Origin: Spirochaetales bacterium
Lineage (GTDB): Bacteria > Spirochaetota > Spirochaetia > Treponematales > Treponemataceae
Direction: 5' to 3'
DNA: 64,000 bases
NCBI GenBank assembly: GCA_029098225.1
Contig: JAQXNX010000012.1
Location: forward strand, 1 to 64,000
The notes beneath the pieces were generated by a model. The model worked only from the letters and a program-made list of their open reading frames with translations, did no database searches and was not told the origin of the DNA. A program made the position numbers and the translations under genes. Positions 53,784 to 63,100 of this stretch are shown one piece after another (within the stretch, counting starts at the first letter, position 1; each line of letters starts with the position of its first letter).

Positions 53784-54649
53784 TTTCCAAAACTTTCAGA
53801 TTATTTTTAGTTACACTTTTTCTTACCCTTGTGATTTCCTGTTATGGAAGCTGGAATTTTTTATATGAAGGGAACAATGTTGATGAACGAACAGAAAGCT
53901 TTAATATGCTAGATTCGTCAACCGATGATAATTTTTCTGCAGCGGGAATTTCTTCTCTAAACGGAAAATATACAGTTTTAATAATTTCTGATACACATTT
54001 TGGCAATACAAAAAAAGAAATTAATTGTGCGCCACTTTTTAAATGGCTTGAACAATTAAGAGGTAAACCTGAATATCCCGTTTTTGCTATTTGCCTTGGA
54101 GATGTAGTTGATTTGGGAAGACAGGAAGAATATGACTTGTATAATGCTTTTTGTAAAAAGCTCCAGAATGAATATGGAATCAGATTAATTTTTAATTCTT
54201 GCGGGAATCATGATATTTATCAGGGGAACTGGGAAAACTGGAAGAAGAATTGTTATCCTTATAAATCATTTTACAAATTCAAAACTTCTAAATTTTCCTG
54301 GTATTGTCTGGATACAGCTTCCGGAACTATTGGACTTAATCAGTATAGAATTCTTTCTGAAGAAATGAAAACTGATCCAAGTCCTAAAGTTGTTTTTACA
54401 CATTATCCGTTTGTGCGTTTTAACCGCGACACTTCTAACATGGCAGAAACAACAGAGCGTAATAAATTAATTTCTGAATTTGCAAAAAATAATGTAAAGT
54501 GTGTGCTTGGAGGTCATCTGCACACCAGTGCAATTGATAATCTTGGATTTATGAATTATATTATTCCGTCTTTTGGATACAGTGAATCCTGGGGACTCTT
54601 GTACATTGATGAAGATTCAGAAACTATAAGCTTTGAATTTATTTCTTAA
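53780..54649 (+). CDS. Calcineurin-like metallophosphoesterase lipoprotein
   Basis: 289 residues. Lipobox at VISC (Cys21). Metallophosphoesterase motifs: ISDTHFG (D, H), CLGDVVDLG (GDxxD), NSCGNHDIYQG (GNHD), FTHYPFVRF and GGHLHTS (GHxH). All two-metal ligands are present, so the enzyme should be active outside the cytoplasmic membrane on phosphoesters. Start overlaps the upstream gene by 4 bp, and GGTGG serves as a partial SD. The 3' end overlaps the convergent Rsh gene by 11 bp. Confidence 0.9.
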   Translation: MISKTFRLFLVTLFLTLVISCYGSWNFLYEGNNVDERTESFNMLDSSTDDNFSAAGISSLNGKYTVLIISDTHFGNTKKEINCAPLFKWLEQLRGKPEYPVFAICLGDVVDLGRQEEYDLYNAFCKKLQNEYGIRLIFNSCGNHDIYQGNWENWKKNCYPYKSFYKFKTSKFSWYCLDTASGTIGLNQYRILSEEMKTDPSPKVVFTHYPFVRFNRDTSNMAETTERNKLISEFAKNNVKCVLGGHLHTSAIDNLGFMNYIIPSFGYSESWGLLYIDEDSETISFEFIS

Positions 54650-56501
54650 TTTCCCATTCAACAGAAACGCTTCGTTCTTCTTTATGCGGAATTCTTTGAT
54701 AAATAAGGCAATCTGCTTTATGAATAGAGACACCTTTTGTTCTTGTTACATAGCCTACAATTAAATCTGGATAAGCTGGATGACAGCATTGAGCAATATT
54801 ATATAAAACATTTTTTTCGCCTTCTACAAGAACTCGTTTATTAATTCTTGGCTGAGCTTCGGCGGAATTTCTGTCTGAGTTTTTTGGTCGTTTTCTTCTT
54901 TTCCCGGTTTGAGTTCCTGGAACCCAGGCTTCTGCTGTTTGTCCCTGCAATGAATTTTCAGCTGCTGAACTACTTGTTGCGGCTACTCCGGTTGCAGCTC
55001 CTGCAGCCTGATTAAAGATAATTCTTTCGCTGAATGTCGGATCATTTTTAATAAGCCAGGAATGGATTCTCTGGTGAGCTTTACTTGTTTTAACAATATT
55101 CAACTGATTTTCTGTAGGATGAGCCTGAGGATTTGTAATAATTTCTATTATCTGAGTATTTTGAAGCGGCTTAGAAAGTGGAATGATTTTTCCATCGGCT
55201 TTTGCAGCTATTATCTGTTCACCAATAGAAGAGTGAACTGCATAAGCAAAATCAATTGCAGTTGCTCCCATAGGAAGCTTTTTTACATCGCCTTTTGGAG
55301 TGAATACATAAATTTCATCACCTAAAAATTCATTTTTAAGTGTTTCAAAATTATTTCCTTCTGTGAGCTTTTCTTTTAAATTCTGAAGCTTGTTATAAAT
55401 CTCAAGACGGTCTTCTTCTACAAGTTCACGCGAAGTCCCTTTTTTATAAAGCCAGTGTGAAGCAATTCCATGCTCAGCCATATTATGCATCTGGTAAGTT
55501 CTTATTTGAATCTCAAGAGGTTTTCCTTCGCACATAACCGTCGTATGCAGAGACTGATAGCCATTAGATTTTGGCATTGCAATATAATCTTTAAATCTGC
55601 CATCCAAAGGCTTCCATAGTCCATGAACTATTCCAATTAATGTATAACATTCCGAAGGTGTATTACATAAAATTCTTAGCGCAAGTAAATCAAAAAGCTC
55701 GCCGGCTTCTTTATTTCTTTTTTTCATCTTTTGATAAATTGAATAAAAGTGTTTTGCCCGGCTTTGAATTTCAACTTTTATACCAAGTTTTTCTGCAGAT
55801 TTATAAATGCTGTTTACGGCTTTATCAAGGTAATTTGCCCGTTCATCTTTTTTTTGTGCAACAATTGCTTTTATTTGTAAGAAAACCTGCGGATTAATAT
55901 ATTTTAAGCTTAAATCTTCAAATTCATTTTTTTCTGTCTGCATTCCAAGACGGTCTGCAAGCGGAGCCCAAATTTCTATAGCACTTGAAGCAATGGCATG
56001 CTGTTCTTCTTTTGTAAAACTTTTTATATTTCTTATTCTGTCCAAACGGTCTGCAAGAGTAATTAAAATAATTCTTGCATCATCGCACATTGCAAAAAGC
56101 ATATTTCTTATTGCATCTGATTGCTGAAGAGTTTTTGTATTAATTGGAAGATTAAGAATTTTATTTGTAGTTGCAATTATGTTTGCAACATTTTCTCCAT
56201 AGTCCATTTTTATCTGTTCAGGAGTAATATTAAAATCATTAATAGAGTGTAGTAGGGCACAGATTATTGTATCGCTGTCCAAACGGTTTTGAGAAAGAAT
56301 GAAAGCTACACGCAATGGATGAAGATAGTAAGGTTTTCCGCCTTCTCTAAAAAGTCCTTTTGATTTTTCTACAAGAAAGTTCCAGGCTTTTTTTATCTGA
56401 ACTGTTTCTTCATCCGAAAAATAATCACTTTTTGAGAAAAACTCGTTTATTAATTGTTCAGGCTCTCTGATGTCTGATTCAAAAACGCTCTCTGTACTCA
56501 T
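54639..56501 (-). CDS. RelA/SpoT homologue with degenerate hydrolase site and no ACT domain
   Basis: 620 residues. Residues ~50-200 are the HD hydrolase fold, but the HDxxED motif reads HSINDF (H85, S86, D89): the metal-binding Asp is Ser. H61 and D151 (ADRLDRIR) remain. The synthetase domain looks complete (SIYQKMKKRN, FKDYIAMPKSNGYQSLHT, EIQIRTYQMHNMAEHGIASHW). TGS follows (EIYVFTPKGDVKKLPMGATAIDFAYAVH). A conserved-cysteine segment (NIAQCCHPAYPDLIVGYV) lies near the end and the ACT domain is absent. Probably a (p)ppGpp synthetase with little or no hydrolase activity. No clear SD. Confidence 0.9.
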   Translation of the reverse strand: MSTESVFESDIREPEQLINEFFSKSDYFSDEETVQIKKAWNFLVEKSKGLFREGGKPYYLHPLRVAFILSQNRLDSDTIICALLHSINDFNITPEQIKMDYGENVANIIATTNKILNLPINTKTLQQSDAIRNMLFAMCDDARIILITLADRLDRIRNIKSFTKEEQHAIASSAIEIWAPLADRLGMQTEKNEFEDLSLKYINPQVFLQIKAIVAQKKDERANYLDKAVNSIYKSAEKLGIKVEIQSRAKHFYSIYQKMKKRNKEAGELFDLLALRILCNTPSECYTLIGIVHGLWKPLDGRFKDYIAMPKSNGYQSLHTTVMCEGKPLEIQIRTYQMHNMAEHGIASHWLYKKGTSRELVEEDRLEIYNKLQNLKEKLTEGNNFETLKNEFLGDEIYVFTPKGDVKKLPMGATAIDFAYAVHSSIGEQIIAAKADGKIIPLSKPLQNTQIIEIITNPQAHPTENQLNIVKTSKAHQRIHSWLIKNDPTFSERIIFNQAAGAATGVAATSSSAAENSLQGQTAEAWVPGTQTGKRRKRPKNSDRNSAEAQPRINKRVLVEGEKNVLYNIAQCCHPAYPDLIVGYVTRTKGVSIHKADCLIYQRIPHKEERSVSVEWEIKK

Positions 56502-56523
56502 TAAAAAGAAAATAACAGAATTT

Positions 56524-57456
56524 TCAGTTCATTTCAACAACGCGGAGCTGACCTTCAAAATCCTTGTGAATTTTTGTTTTAAAATTATAGCGTTCAGCTA
56601 TTCCGGCTGCTTCAGTTGCATTATATTCGCCGGTTTCCATAAGAACTGTTCCAAGCGGAGATAAATGTTCTTTTATTTGCGGAATTAAATTTCTGATTAT
56701 TTCAAGTCCGTCATTACAGTCAGCTTTTTCGCCTGTAATTGTTACATCTCCATCAAGTGCAAGTCTTGGTTCATTTCTTCCATCTAGTAATAGTTCATTT
56801 ACCATAGAGTGTGGAATATATGGAGGATTTGTTAAAATCATATCGAATTTATAGGGAATTGCATCGAATAAATTTGTCTGTATAAAAGAAACTTTTGAGT
56901 GAATTAATTTTGATTGATCCTTTAAAAGGTTCGCAGCATTTATTTTTGCAATTTCAAGAGCTTTTAAAGAAATATCTGCAAGAATGAATTTTGGAAAAAT
57001 TTCCTGGGGAATATGAAACTTTTCTATAAGATTTTTTATAACGCTTAATGCAATACAGCCGCTTCCTGTACACATATCACAGATTGTTAAAATTGAATTT
57101 TTTTTTGATTCAATTTTTTCTGCAATAAGATTTAATGCATGTTCTACAAGAATTTCTGTGTCTGGTTTTGGAATAAGAACATCCGGCGTTACATAAAAAT
57201 CGTAGCCATAAAATTCTTTATGATTTGTAATATAGGCGACTGGTAATCCTTTTTTTCTTTTTTCAAGAGCTTCATTAAGTAAAGAAATTTTTTCCTGAGG
57301 AATTTCCTGATTTTGAGAAAGAAGAAGCTGAGTTTTGTTCAGATTCAAAAAATATGATAAAAATACTTCTACATCAAGCTCGGGCGAAAGAGAACAGATC
57401 CTTCCTTCACCCTTTAATTCCCTTATAGCAGAAAATTTAAACTCTTTAATTGTCAT
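56524..57456 (-). CDS. prmC: Release factor glutamine methyltransferase PrmC (HemK)
   Basis: 310 residues. N-terminal helical domain with LNKTQLLLSQNQEIP, then the SAM-binding fold: ICDMCTGSGCIALSVIKN (motif I), ILADISLKALEIAKINA, and the N-P-P-Y catalytic motif DMILTNPPYIPHSM. C-terminal GPxG-like LSPLGTVLMETGEY. PrmC methylates the GGQ glutamine of RF1 and RF2. Here it is not beside prfA; it lies 23 bp upstream of the Rsh gene, so the two may be co-transcribed. No SD is apparent. Confidence 0.95.
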   Translation of the reverse strand: MTIKEFKFSAIRELKGEGRICSLSPELDVEVFLSYFLNLNKTQLLLSQNQEIPQEKISLLNEALEKRKKGLPVAYITNHKEFYGYDFYVTPDVLIPKPDTEILVEHALNLIAEKIESKKNSILTICDMCTGSGCIALSVIKNLIEKFHIPQEIFPKFILADISLKALEIAKINAANLLKDQSKLIHSKVSFIQTNLFDAIPYKFDMILTNPPYIPHSMVNELLLDGRNEPRLALDGDVTITGEKADCNDGLEIIRNLIPQIKEHLSPLGTVLMETGEYNATEAAGIAERYNFKTKIHKDFEGQLRVVEMN

Positions 57457-57484
57457 AAAAAATCTGGTCGATATACTTTTGATT

Positions 57485-59302
57485 TTATTTAACCGTTGTA
57501 AAGCCGTTAATCATATCAGAAACTTTGCTTGTTGCATCAAGGCTTCTGTCTGATGCCGAAACTGCAGCTTCTGCGGTATTGCGCATTTCATCCATATTTT
57601 CATTTACCCGGCTTGATTTTTGATAAGTAGTATCTGCAAGATTTTTAAGATTTTGAATTCCAGAGAATACTTTCTGACTTTCATCTTTCATTTGACCTGA
57701 AGAACTTGTAATGTCTTTTGTTGTTCCTTTTAAGGTTGTCATTGTAGAAAGAATATTATCGGCGCCGTTTCTTTCTTCATCCATACCGCTTTGAACTTCT
57801 CTGATAAGTTGTTCAAGCTTTGTAATTCTTTCTCCAACAGAAGCAAATGTCTGCGAAGACTTATTAGAAGAATTTACAATTCCTCCAATTGAATCTGTAA
57901 TATTTGACAAAAGGCTGGAAATTGAATCAGATTGTTTTGCAGAAGTTTCTGCAAGCGCTCTGATTTCTCCTGCAACTACTGCAAAACCTTTTCCTGCTTC
58001 ACCGGCATGAGCTGCTTCTATGGCTGCGTTCATGGCGAGAAGGTTTGTTTGCTTTGCAATAGCAGAAATTGCTGAGTTTGCTGTCATAAGGTGTTCACTC
58101 TGCTGGGCAATGCTGTCTATTTGTGAGGTTACGCTTGACTGCTGTCTTTGACCATCTTCGGCTTCTTTTACAAGTGTATTATATTCTTCAATGATAATAT
58201 TTACGTTGCGATCGACTGCGCGGATATTTGCAGAAATCTGTTCAATAGCAGTTGATGAATGTTCAATGGCTTCTGCCTGTTCTGCGAGTTTTCTATCAAG
58301 ATTTTGAATTTCGTTTTCTACAGATTCCATTCCATTAGTAATATGTTCAACCTGCAGTGCCTGATCTGAAATATTTTGTGCAATTTCTGAAACGTTATTT
58401 GCTGCAGTTGTGAGTGCTCCAATATGATTTCCCATTTTAGAAGAAAGCTCGGTTCCTGTTTCGTTTAATATTCCAGTTTCGCCCTGAAGCTTTATTACAA
58501 GATTATTTAAGCTACCAATTACACCGTTACAATTTTTTGCAAGGGTAGAAAGTTCATTTTTCCCATGTTCAGGAATTTTATGCGTTAAATCTGCTTTTCC
58601 ATTTGCTATGTCTTCCATGGCCGAAGAAATAACTTTCATCGTTCCAAAGATTTGTGAAGTGAATAAAATAATTAAAAGAATTCCAACAACAAGACATATT
58701 AAACTGATTATAATAATGTGAGAAATTCGTCTTTTAAGCATGGAAAGAATTGTACCGACATTAAAATCAATTCCAATCATTCCTACAACCTGGCCTTTGG
58801 AATTTTTAATGGCCTTATAAGTAGAAATTACATATCCCCATTCTTCCTGCTTTTCCAAACCTGAACATGCAACTCCACCTGTTTCCATTACTTCAAGCGG
58901 TGCTGAACCATAGTCTGCAATATCTTCTTCAGTTCCACATGGAGAAAAATTTTCTTCATCGCTAGGATCGCAGGAACCATCGATTACATAGCGGAAAAGG
59001 GTTCCGTTAATTCTTTGCATTGTATAAAGATACTGACAGTTAACTGTCTTTTTTATATCAAGAAGCGCAAGCCTTGTGCTTTCATAGAAGGGATCATTTT
59101 CATCAAGTGTTTTAGAAAAGCGTTCAAATTCATCTCCGTCTATAACAGTTGCAGCTTTTTCTACAACCGGAAATCCCTGTTCTGTAGAAAGTGCAACTCC
59201 GGTATTTATAATGCTTATGGCAGAAAAAACTCCCAGAACCGTACATGAGATTAAAATAAAAAGCCCAAAGAAAATTATAAAACGAGATCGCAATGAATGC
59301 AT
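57485..59302 (-). CDS. Methyl-accepting chemotaxis protein with short cache sensor
   Basis: 605 residues. TM1 near 10-33, periplasmic cache-like sensor (~35-190) containing [22 protein letters not shown] and a C-terminal IGIDFNVG strand before TM2 (~195-220), HAMP ([29 protein letters not shown]) and signalling domain with the tip [20 protein letters not shown] and [20 protein letters not shown]. The promoter at 59327-59355 is good, and GGAGG precedes the ATG. Confidence 0.95.
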   Translation of the reverse strand: MHSLRSRFIIFFGLFILISCTVLGVFSAISIINTGVALSTEQGFPVVEKAATVIDGDEFERFSKTLDENDPFYESTRLALLDIKKTVNCQYLYTMQRINGTLFRYVIDGSCDPSDEENFSPCGTEEDIADYGSAPLEVMETGGVACSGLEKQEEWGYVISTYKAIKNSKGQVVGMIGIDFNVGTILSMLKRRISHIIIISLICLVVGILLIILFTSQIFGTMKVISSAMEDIANGKADLTHKIPEHGKNELSTLAKNCNGVIGSLNNLVIKLQGETGILNETGTELSSKMGNHIGALTTAANNVSEIAQNISDQALQVEHITNGMESVENEIQNLDRKLAEQAEAIEHSSTAIEQISANIRAVDRNVNIIIEEYNTLVKEAEDGQRQQSSVTSQIDSIAQQSEHLMTANSAISAIAKQTNLLAMNAAIEAAHAGEAGKGFAVVAGEIRALAETSAKQSDSISSLLSNITDSIGGIVNSSNKSSQTFASVGERITKLEQLIREVQSGMDEERNGADNILSTMTTLKGTTKDITSSSGQMKDESQKVFSGIQNLKNLADTTYQKSSRVNENMDEMRNTAEAAVSASDRSLDATSKVSDMINGFTTVK

Positions 59303-59326
59303 ATGTCCTCCGAATAACTTCTCTAT

Positions 59327-59355
59327 ATTATAAATTCTTTTCTAGTATTTTACAA
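59327..59355 (-). promoter_or_regulatory. Promoter of the MCP at 57485-59302
   Basis: Minus strand: -35 TTGTAA (59350-59355), 17-bp spacer, -10 TATAAT (59327-59332), giving a leader of about 20 nt with an SD. Confidence 0.75.
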
Positions 59356-59373
59356 ATTATTTTTATGTATAAA

Positions 59374-59404
59374 AAAAGCATTCTGCAAAAAACAGAATGC
59401 TTTT
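59374..59404 (-). terminator. Terminator of the tRNA-Ile gene
   Basis: Arms AAAAGCATTCTG / CAGAATGCTTTT (12 bp, 7-nt loop) followed on the minus strand by a run of T. It lies downstream of the tRNA and upstream of the MCP promoter. Confidence 0.85.
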
Positions 59405-59497
59405 CGTTACGAAACTATTGGGCCATACGCCGCATACGCGTCGTTTGGCCTGGAGAAAGTGATTTTCGTATAGTTTCTCACTTCGTTACGAAACTAT

Positions 59498-59505
<8 letters not shown>
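59403..59505. repeat. 24-bp direct repeat including the tRNA 3' end
   Basis: TTCGTTACGAAACTATTGGG plus CCAT occurs at 59403-59426 and 59482-59505, 79 bp apart. The last 8 bases equal the 3' acceptor end of the tRNA gene. Between them are further inverted segments, ATAGTTTC / GAAACTAT among them. Resembles a small duplication or att-like scar at a tRNA. Confidence 0.75.
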
Positions 59506-59570
<65 letters not shown>

Positions 59571-59584
59571 GAATTTATTTTTTG

Positions 59585-59613
59585 AATATAACAGAATCTA
59601 AAAAAAAAATCAA
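59585..59613 (-). promoter_or_regulatory. Promoter of the tRNA-Ile gene
   Basis: Minus strand: -35 TTGATT (59608-59613), 17-bp spacer, -10 TATATT (59585-59590), about 14 nt before the mature 5' end. Confidence 0.7.
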
Positions 59614-59616
59614 CTC

Positions 59617-59644
59617 TTGAAATATGGCAAAAATCTACTATAAT
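59617..59644 (+). promoter_or_regulatory. Promoter of the 7TM-SpoIIE phosphatase gene
   Basis: -35 TTGAAA (59617-59622), 16-bp spacer, -10 TATAAT (59639-59644), then 7 nt to the ATG at 59652 and no SD: a leaderless promoter. It is back to back with the tRNA promoter. Confidence 0.75.
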
Positions 59645-59651
59645 TATAAAG

Positions 59652-61727
59652 ATGTGCCGTACTAAAAGGCTTGTTCCTGTTTTTGTTTTTTTAATTTCAT
59701 TATTATTTTCATCATGCCGGGATATAGATGCTGAATATAAAATTTCTATGGATGATACTTTTTACTGGGCTTTATGTAATGAAGAAAGTACTATAGAAGA
59801 TGCTCCTTTTGCAATTTATAACCATCTGGAAAACATGGAATATCATAATCTTGAAAATCTTTTTGGAAACGAAGGTCAGTATATCTGGCTTAGGGCTAGA
59901 TTTAAAATTCCTGATGAATTAAAAGATCAGAATTTATCTATGGTAATTCCGTATTTGCATTTTGCAGATGAGCTGTATTTAAATAACCATTTTATAGATT
60001 CTTACGGATTTATGGGTGAACAAATTCAGGACGCCGGTTATAAAGCTCAGATTTTTGATTTTCCAAAAGAATTTTTAAATCAGGAAGAAATTAATACAAT
60101 TTTTATAAAAGTTCTTGTTTTGGGAAAAGCCACAATTTCTGATAAAATTTACATTACAACCCGTGACGAAGGCTGGGCGTATTCAGATATAAGAAGTTTC
60201 TGGCAGAGCCTTTTTTATATGCTTTTTGAAGGCGCTTTATTTGCCTCTATGGTTGTATTTATACTTTTCTTTATTACTAATACAAAAGAAAAAGGTTATT
60301 TGTATTTTTCTTTATTATGTTTTTGTTCTATCATCTTCTTTTCTAATTTCTTTTTAAATGATTTGCCATTTGTTGGTTTTCATGGCGGAATTTCGTTTTT
60401 GACTTCTATAAAAATTGTTCGTGGATACAGTTTTTATGGAATGGTTTATTTCTTTGTATATTTTGTTTTTGCTTTTATGAAATTAAAGCATCGCATTATA
60501 GAACAGATTTTACGTCATGTTTCTTTAGTTATTTGTATTATTTTAACAGCAACTGCAAAAGATTATGTTGCTTTAATGAAGGTTTGTCCTTATATCGTCA
60601 TCCTTTTGGGAATAGATGTTTTATTGACAGTCTGCTACATAATAATTAAAGCTTTCAGTCCTTATGCTCATGAAAGAAAATATGCTTTTTTGCTTTTAAT
60701 AACCTTAAGTCCGTTATTTCTTTCCTTTACAATAGATGCAGTTGTAAAGCTGGGTTTAGATGATATGCAGACTTTTTATTTTTCTTTAGTTGGATATCAG
60801 TTTTCTATTCTTTCTATTTTTGTATATTTTTGTGTTAATTATCGTAAAGCATCTGCTCGCCTTGAATATCTTAATACTGAACTTGAAAACGAAGTGATGA
60901 TTCAAACAAAGCAGCTTACAAAAGCAAATGAAAGCCTGGAAAACGAAATTGCAACTACAAGAAACGATTTAAGGACAGCAGCAGTTGTTCAAAAAAAATT
61001 ATTTCATCTTCCAGAAGTTCAGATTGAACACTGGGATATAGCAGTAAGTTATGAACCATATTCAATTGTTTCTGGAGATTTATTTAATTTTTATAATGTA
61101 AACGATACTCTTTATGGAGTTTCTATTTTTGATACTTCGGGACATGGGGTTGCAGCAAGTCTTGTAACAATGCTTGCCGAAAATGTTATTCAGCAGATTT
61201 TTAGCGAAGGATATTTATTTGGTGAAGATGTTGCAAATACTCTTAGTCGAATTAATGACAGGTTTATAGTTTCTAAAGGTGATATTGAAAATTATATGAC
61301 AGGTTTGCTGCTCAATTTACGCGAATTTGAAGATAAAAAGGAATGTGTCGTTTCAATTGCAAATGCAGGACATCCATATCCTGAATTATATATTGCTGCA
61401 GAAAACAGGGTAGAAGAAATTCTTCCGGAAATTGAAAATGCTGGAGTAGGGCCTGTTGGAATTGAAGGAATAGAAAGTCATTATTCAAGTATAGATTTTA
61501 TTATGAAAGAAAACGATATTTTGCTTTTATTTACTGATGGTTTAACAGAAGCTGTAAATCCAAACAGGCTTGAATTTGGAAGAAATAAAATAGAACAGAT
61601 TTTAAAAGATAGTAAAGATGATGTGGCAGATGTTATATTAAAAAAGATAAAGCTGGCACAAAAGCTTCATATGGGAACAGCCCCTATGGGTGATGATACA
61701 ACAATTATTGTAATGAAAAGAAAATAA
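59652..61727 (+). CDS. 7TM-sensor SpoIIE/RsbU-type serine phosphatase
   Basis: 691 residues. Lipoprotein-like signal (LISLLFSSC), a ~150-residue extracytoplasmic beta-sandwich resembling 7TMR-DISM sensors (YIWLRARFKIPDELKDQNLSM), seven or so membrane helices (~190-400), a coiled-coil linker, then a PP2C/SpoIIE domain (~430-690) with VVQKKLFHLPEVQIEHWDIAVSYEP, VSGDLFNFYNV, IFDTSGHGVAASL, NAGHPYPELYI and LLLFTDGLTEAVN, ending MGDDTTIIVM. Metal-binding Asp residues are present. It probably acts in a partner-switching pathway on an anti-sigma antagonist; no such partner is in the window. Confidence 0.9.
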   Translation: MCRTKRLVPVFVFLISLLFSSCRDIDAEYKISMDDTFYWALCNEESTIEDAPFAIYNHLENMEYHNLENLFGNEGQYIWLRARFKIPDELKDQNLSMVIPYLHFADELYLNNHFIDSYGFMGEQIQDAGYKAQIFDFPKEFLNQEEINTIFIKVLVLGKATISDKIYITTRDEGWAYSDIRSFWQSLFYMLFEGALFASMVVFILFFITNTKEKGYLYFSLLCFCSIIFFSNFFLNDLPFVGFHGGISFLTSIKIVRGYSFYGMVYFFVYFVFAFMKLKHRIIEQILRHVSLVICIILTATAKDYVALMKVCPYIVILLGIDVLLTVCYIIIKAFSPYAHERKYAFLLLITLSPLFLSFTIDAVVKLGLDDMQTFYFSLVGYQFSILSIFVYFCVNYRKASARLEYLNTELENEVMIQTKQLTKANESLENEIATTRNDLRTAAVVQKKLFHLPEVQIEHWDIAVSYEPYSIVSGDLFNFYNVNDTLYGVSIFDTSGHGVAASLVTMLAENVIQQIFSEGYLFGEDVANTLSRINDRFIVSKGDIENYMTGLLLNLREFEDKKECVVSIANAGHPYPELYIAAENRVEEILPEIENAGVGPVGIEGIESHYSSIDFIMKENDILLLFTDGLTEAVNPNRLEFGRNKIEQILKDSKDDVADVILKKIKLAQKLHMGTAPMGDDTTIIVMKRK

Positions 61728-61740
61728 TATAATTTATGAG

Positions 61741-61884
61741 CATTTTTTGCGAAGCAAAAAATGCGTAAATAAACAAATAGCGTTTAAGCTATTTGTTTAT
61801 TATGCCTGCAAAGCAGTTAGTCGCACGCTTACGCGTGCGTCGGTGTCAAAGGCAACTTACCGAGTTTGCTGCGCAAAACTCGCG
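61741..61884. repeat. Run of four consecutive hairpins between convergent genes
   Basis: Stems: CATTTTTTGC-GAA-GCAAAAAATG (61741-61763); ATAAACAAATAGC / GCTATTTGTTTAT with a 6-nt loop (61769-61800); CGCACGC-TTAC-GCGTGCG (61822-61839); CGAGTTTGC / GCAAAACTCG (61861-61882). They fill most of the 164-bp gap between the phosphatase and pta genes. At least one should act as terminator. Confidence 0.8.
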
Positions 61885-61891
61885 TTGAGTT

Positions 61892-62923
61892 CTAGGCTTG
61901 AAGAGCTGTAACAGCCACAGTGGCTACTATATCATCTACATTACAGCCGCGGCTCAAATCGTTGAGAGGCTTTGCAAAGCCCTGGCAAACAGGACCAATT
62001 GCCATCCAGCCGCCCATTCGCTGGCAAATCTTGTAACCAATGTTACCTGCATTAATGTTAGGGAAGATAAAGGTGTTAGCGTGACCAGCAACCTTGCTTC
62101 CCGGAGCCTTGAGTTCACCAACTTCCGGAGCAACTGCTGCATCGAACTGGAATTCACCGTCGAGAGCCAGGTCTGGAGCTGCAGCCTTTGCAAGCTCTGT
62201 AGCCTTCTGAACTTTTGTTACTGTGTCATAGAATTTTGCGTCATTTCCAGAGCCCTTTGTAGAGAAAGAAAGCATTGCAACGCGTGGTTCAATTCCAGCA
62301 ATCTTCTTTGCTGTGTCAGCAGAAGCTACAGCGATGTCTGCAAGCTCTTCTGCAGAAGGTTCAATATTGATAGCGCAGTCACCGAATACTGCAACTCCTT
62401 CTGGAACGTACTTGTTTCCGCCTTCCGGAGCAACCATGATAAAGCAGCTTGAAACTGTTTTAAAGCCAGGTGCAGTCTTGATAACCTGAAGGCCAGGGCG
62501 AAGTGTGTTTGCTGTTGAGTGGCATGCACCGCTTACAAAACCGTCAGCATCGCCAGCCTTAAGAATAAGAGCGCCATACATTGTATGGTCCTTAAGAATT
62601 GCAGCTTTTGCAGCAGCAACATCTGCATATTCAGGGGCACCAGTTTTCTTGTTGATTTTTCCTTCGCGGGCTTTAAAAAGAAGTTCTGCGTACTTATCTG
62701 CATTTGCATCTTTTGCAGGATCTACAATTGTAACTCCGCTCAAGTCTGCATTGCTTCCGCTTGCCTTAATATCCTCATCGCTTCCAATCAAAATAATTTT
62801 TGCGATTCCATCTTTTACAATTTTAGAAGCTGCCTCTACAACACGTTTGTCTTCGCCTTCACAAAGAACAATAGTTTTATTTGCAGCCTTTGCTTTATTA
62901 AGCAAATTTTCTACAAAAGTCAT
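61892..62923 (-). CDS. pta: Phosphate acetyltransferase
   Basis: 343 residues of the short PTA_PTB type: TIVLCEGEDKRVVEAASKIV near the N-terminus, ADGFVSGACHSTANTLRPGLQVI, FGDCAINIEPSAEELADIA, DGEFQFDAAVAPEVG and NIGYKICQRMGGWMAIGPVCQGFAKPLNDLSRG at the C-terminus. It interconverts acetyl-CoA and acetyl phosphate for acetate production. ATG 62923 is preferred over the in-frame TTG at 62938 because GGAGG lies directly upstream. ackA is not adjacent. Codon use suggests high expression. Confidence 0.95.
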   Translation of the reverse strand: MTFVENLLNKAKAANKTIVLCEGEDKRVVEAASKIVKDGIAKIILIGSDEDIKASGSNADLSGVTIVDPAKDANADKYAELLFKAREGKINKKTGAPEYADVAAAKAAILKDHTMYGALILKAGDADGFVSGACHSTANTLRPGLQVIKTAPGFKTVSSCFIMVAPEGGNKYVPEGVAVFGDCAINIEPSAEELADIAVASADTAKKIAGIEPRVAMLSFSTKGSGNDAKFYDTVTKVQKATELAKAAAPDLALDGEFQFDAAVAPEVGELKAPGSKVAGHANTFIFPNINAGNIGYKICQRMGGWMAIGPVCQGFAKPLNDLSRGCNVDDIVATVAVTALQA

Positions 62924-63000
62924 ATATAACCTCCGCAATAGTATGAATTTTTGTGTAGACTTTATAATATATTAAATTTAAAGGTTTCTCAAGAAAAAAA

Positions 63001-63028
63001 ACTGGCGTAAGTCTTGTCTTACGCCAGT
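63001..63028 (-). terminator. Terminator of the sugar ABC operon
   Basis: Perfect 11-bp stem ACTGGCGTAAG / CTTACGCCAGT with a 6-nt loop, followed on the minus strand by a run of T. A second palindrome (CTGCACAAAA...TGTGCAG, 63068-63088) lies between it and the permease stop. Confidence 0.88.
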
Positions 63029-63100
63029 AAAGTTCAATTTACAAAAAATAGGAGATGTTTTTTATGACTGCACAAAATTTTTGTGCAGCTGAACTTTTTC

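Noticed and set aside
61898..62452. 184-residue ORF antisense to pta
   Set aside because: Composition is cysteine- and serine-rich, no ribosome site, and it mirrors a well-supported gene with strong codon bias.
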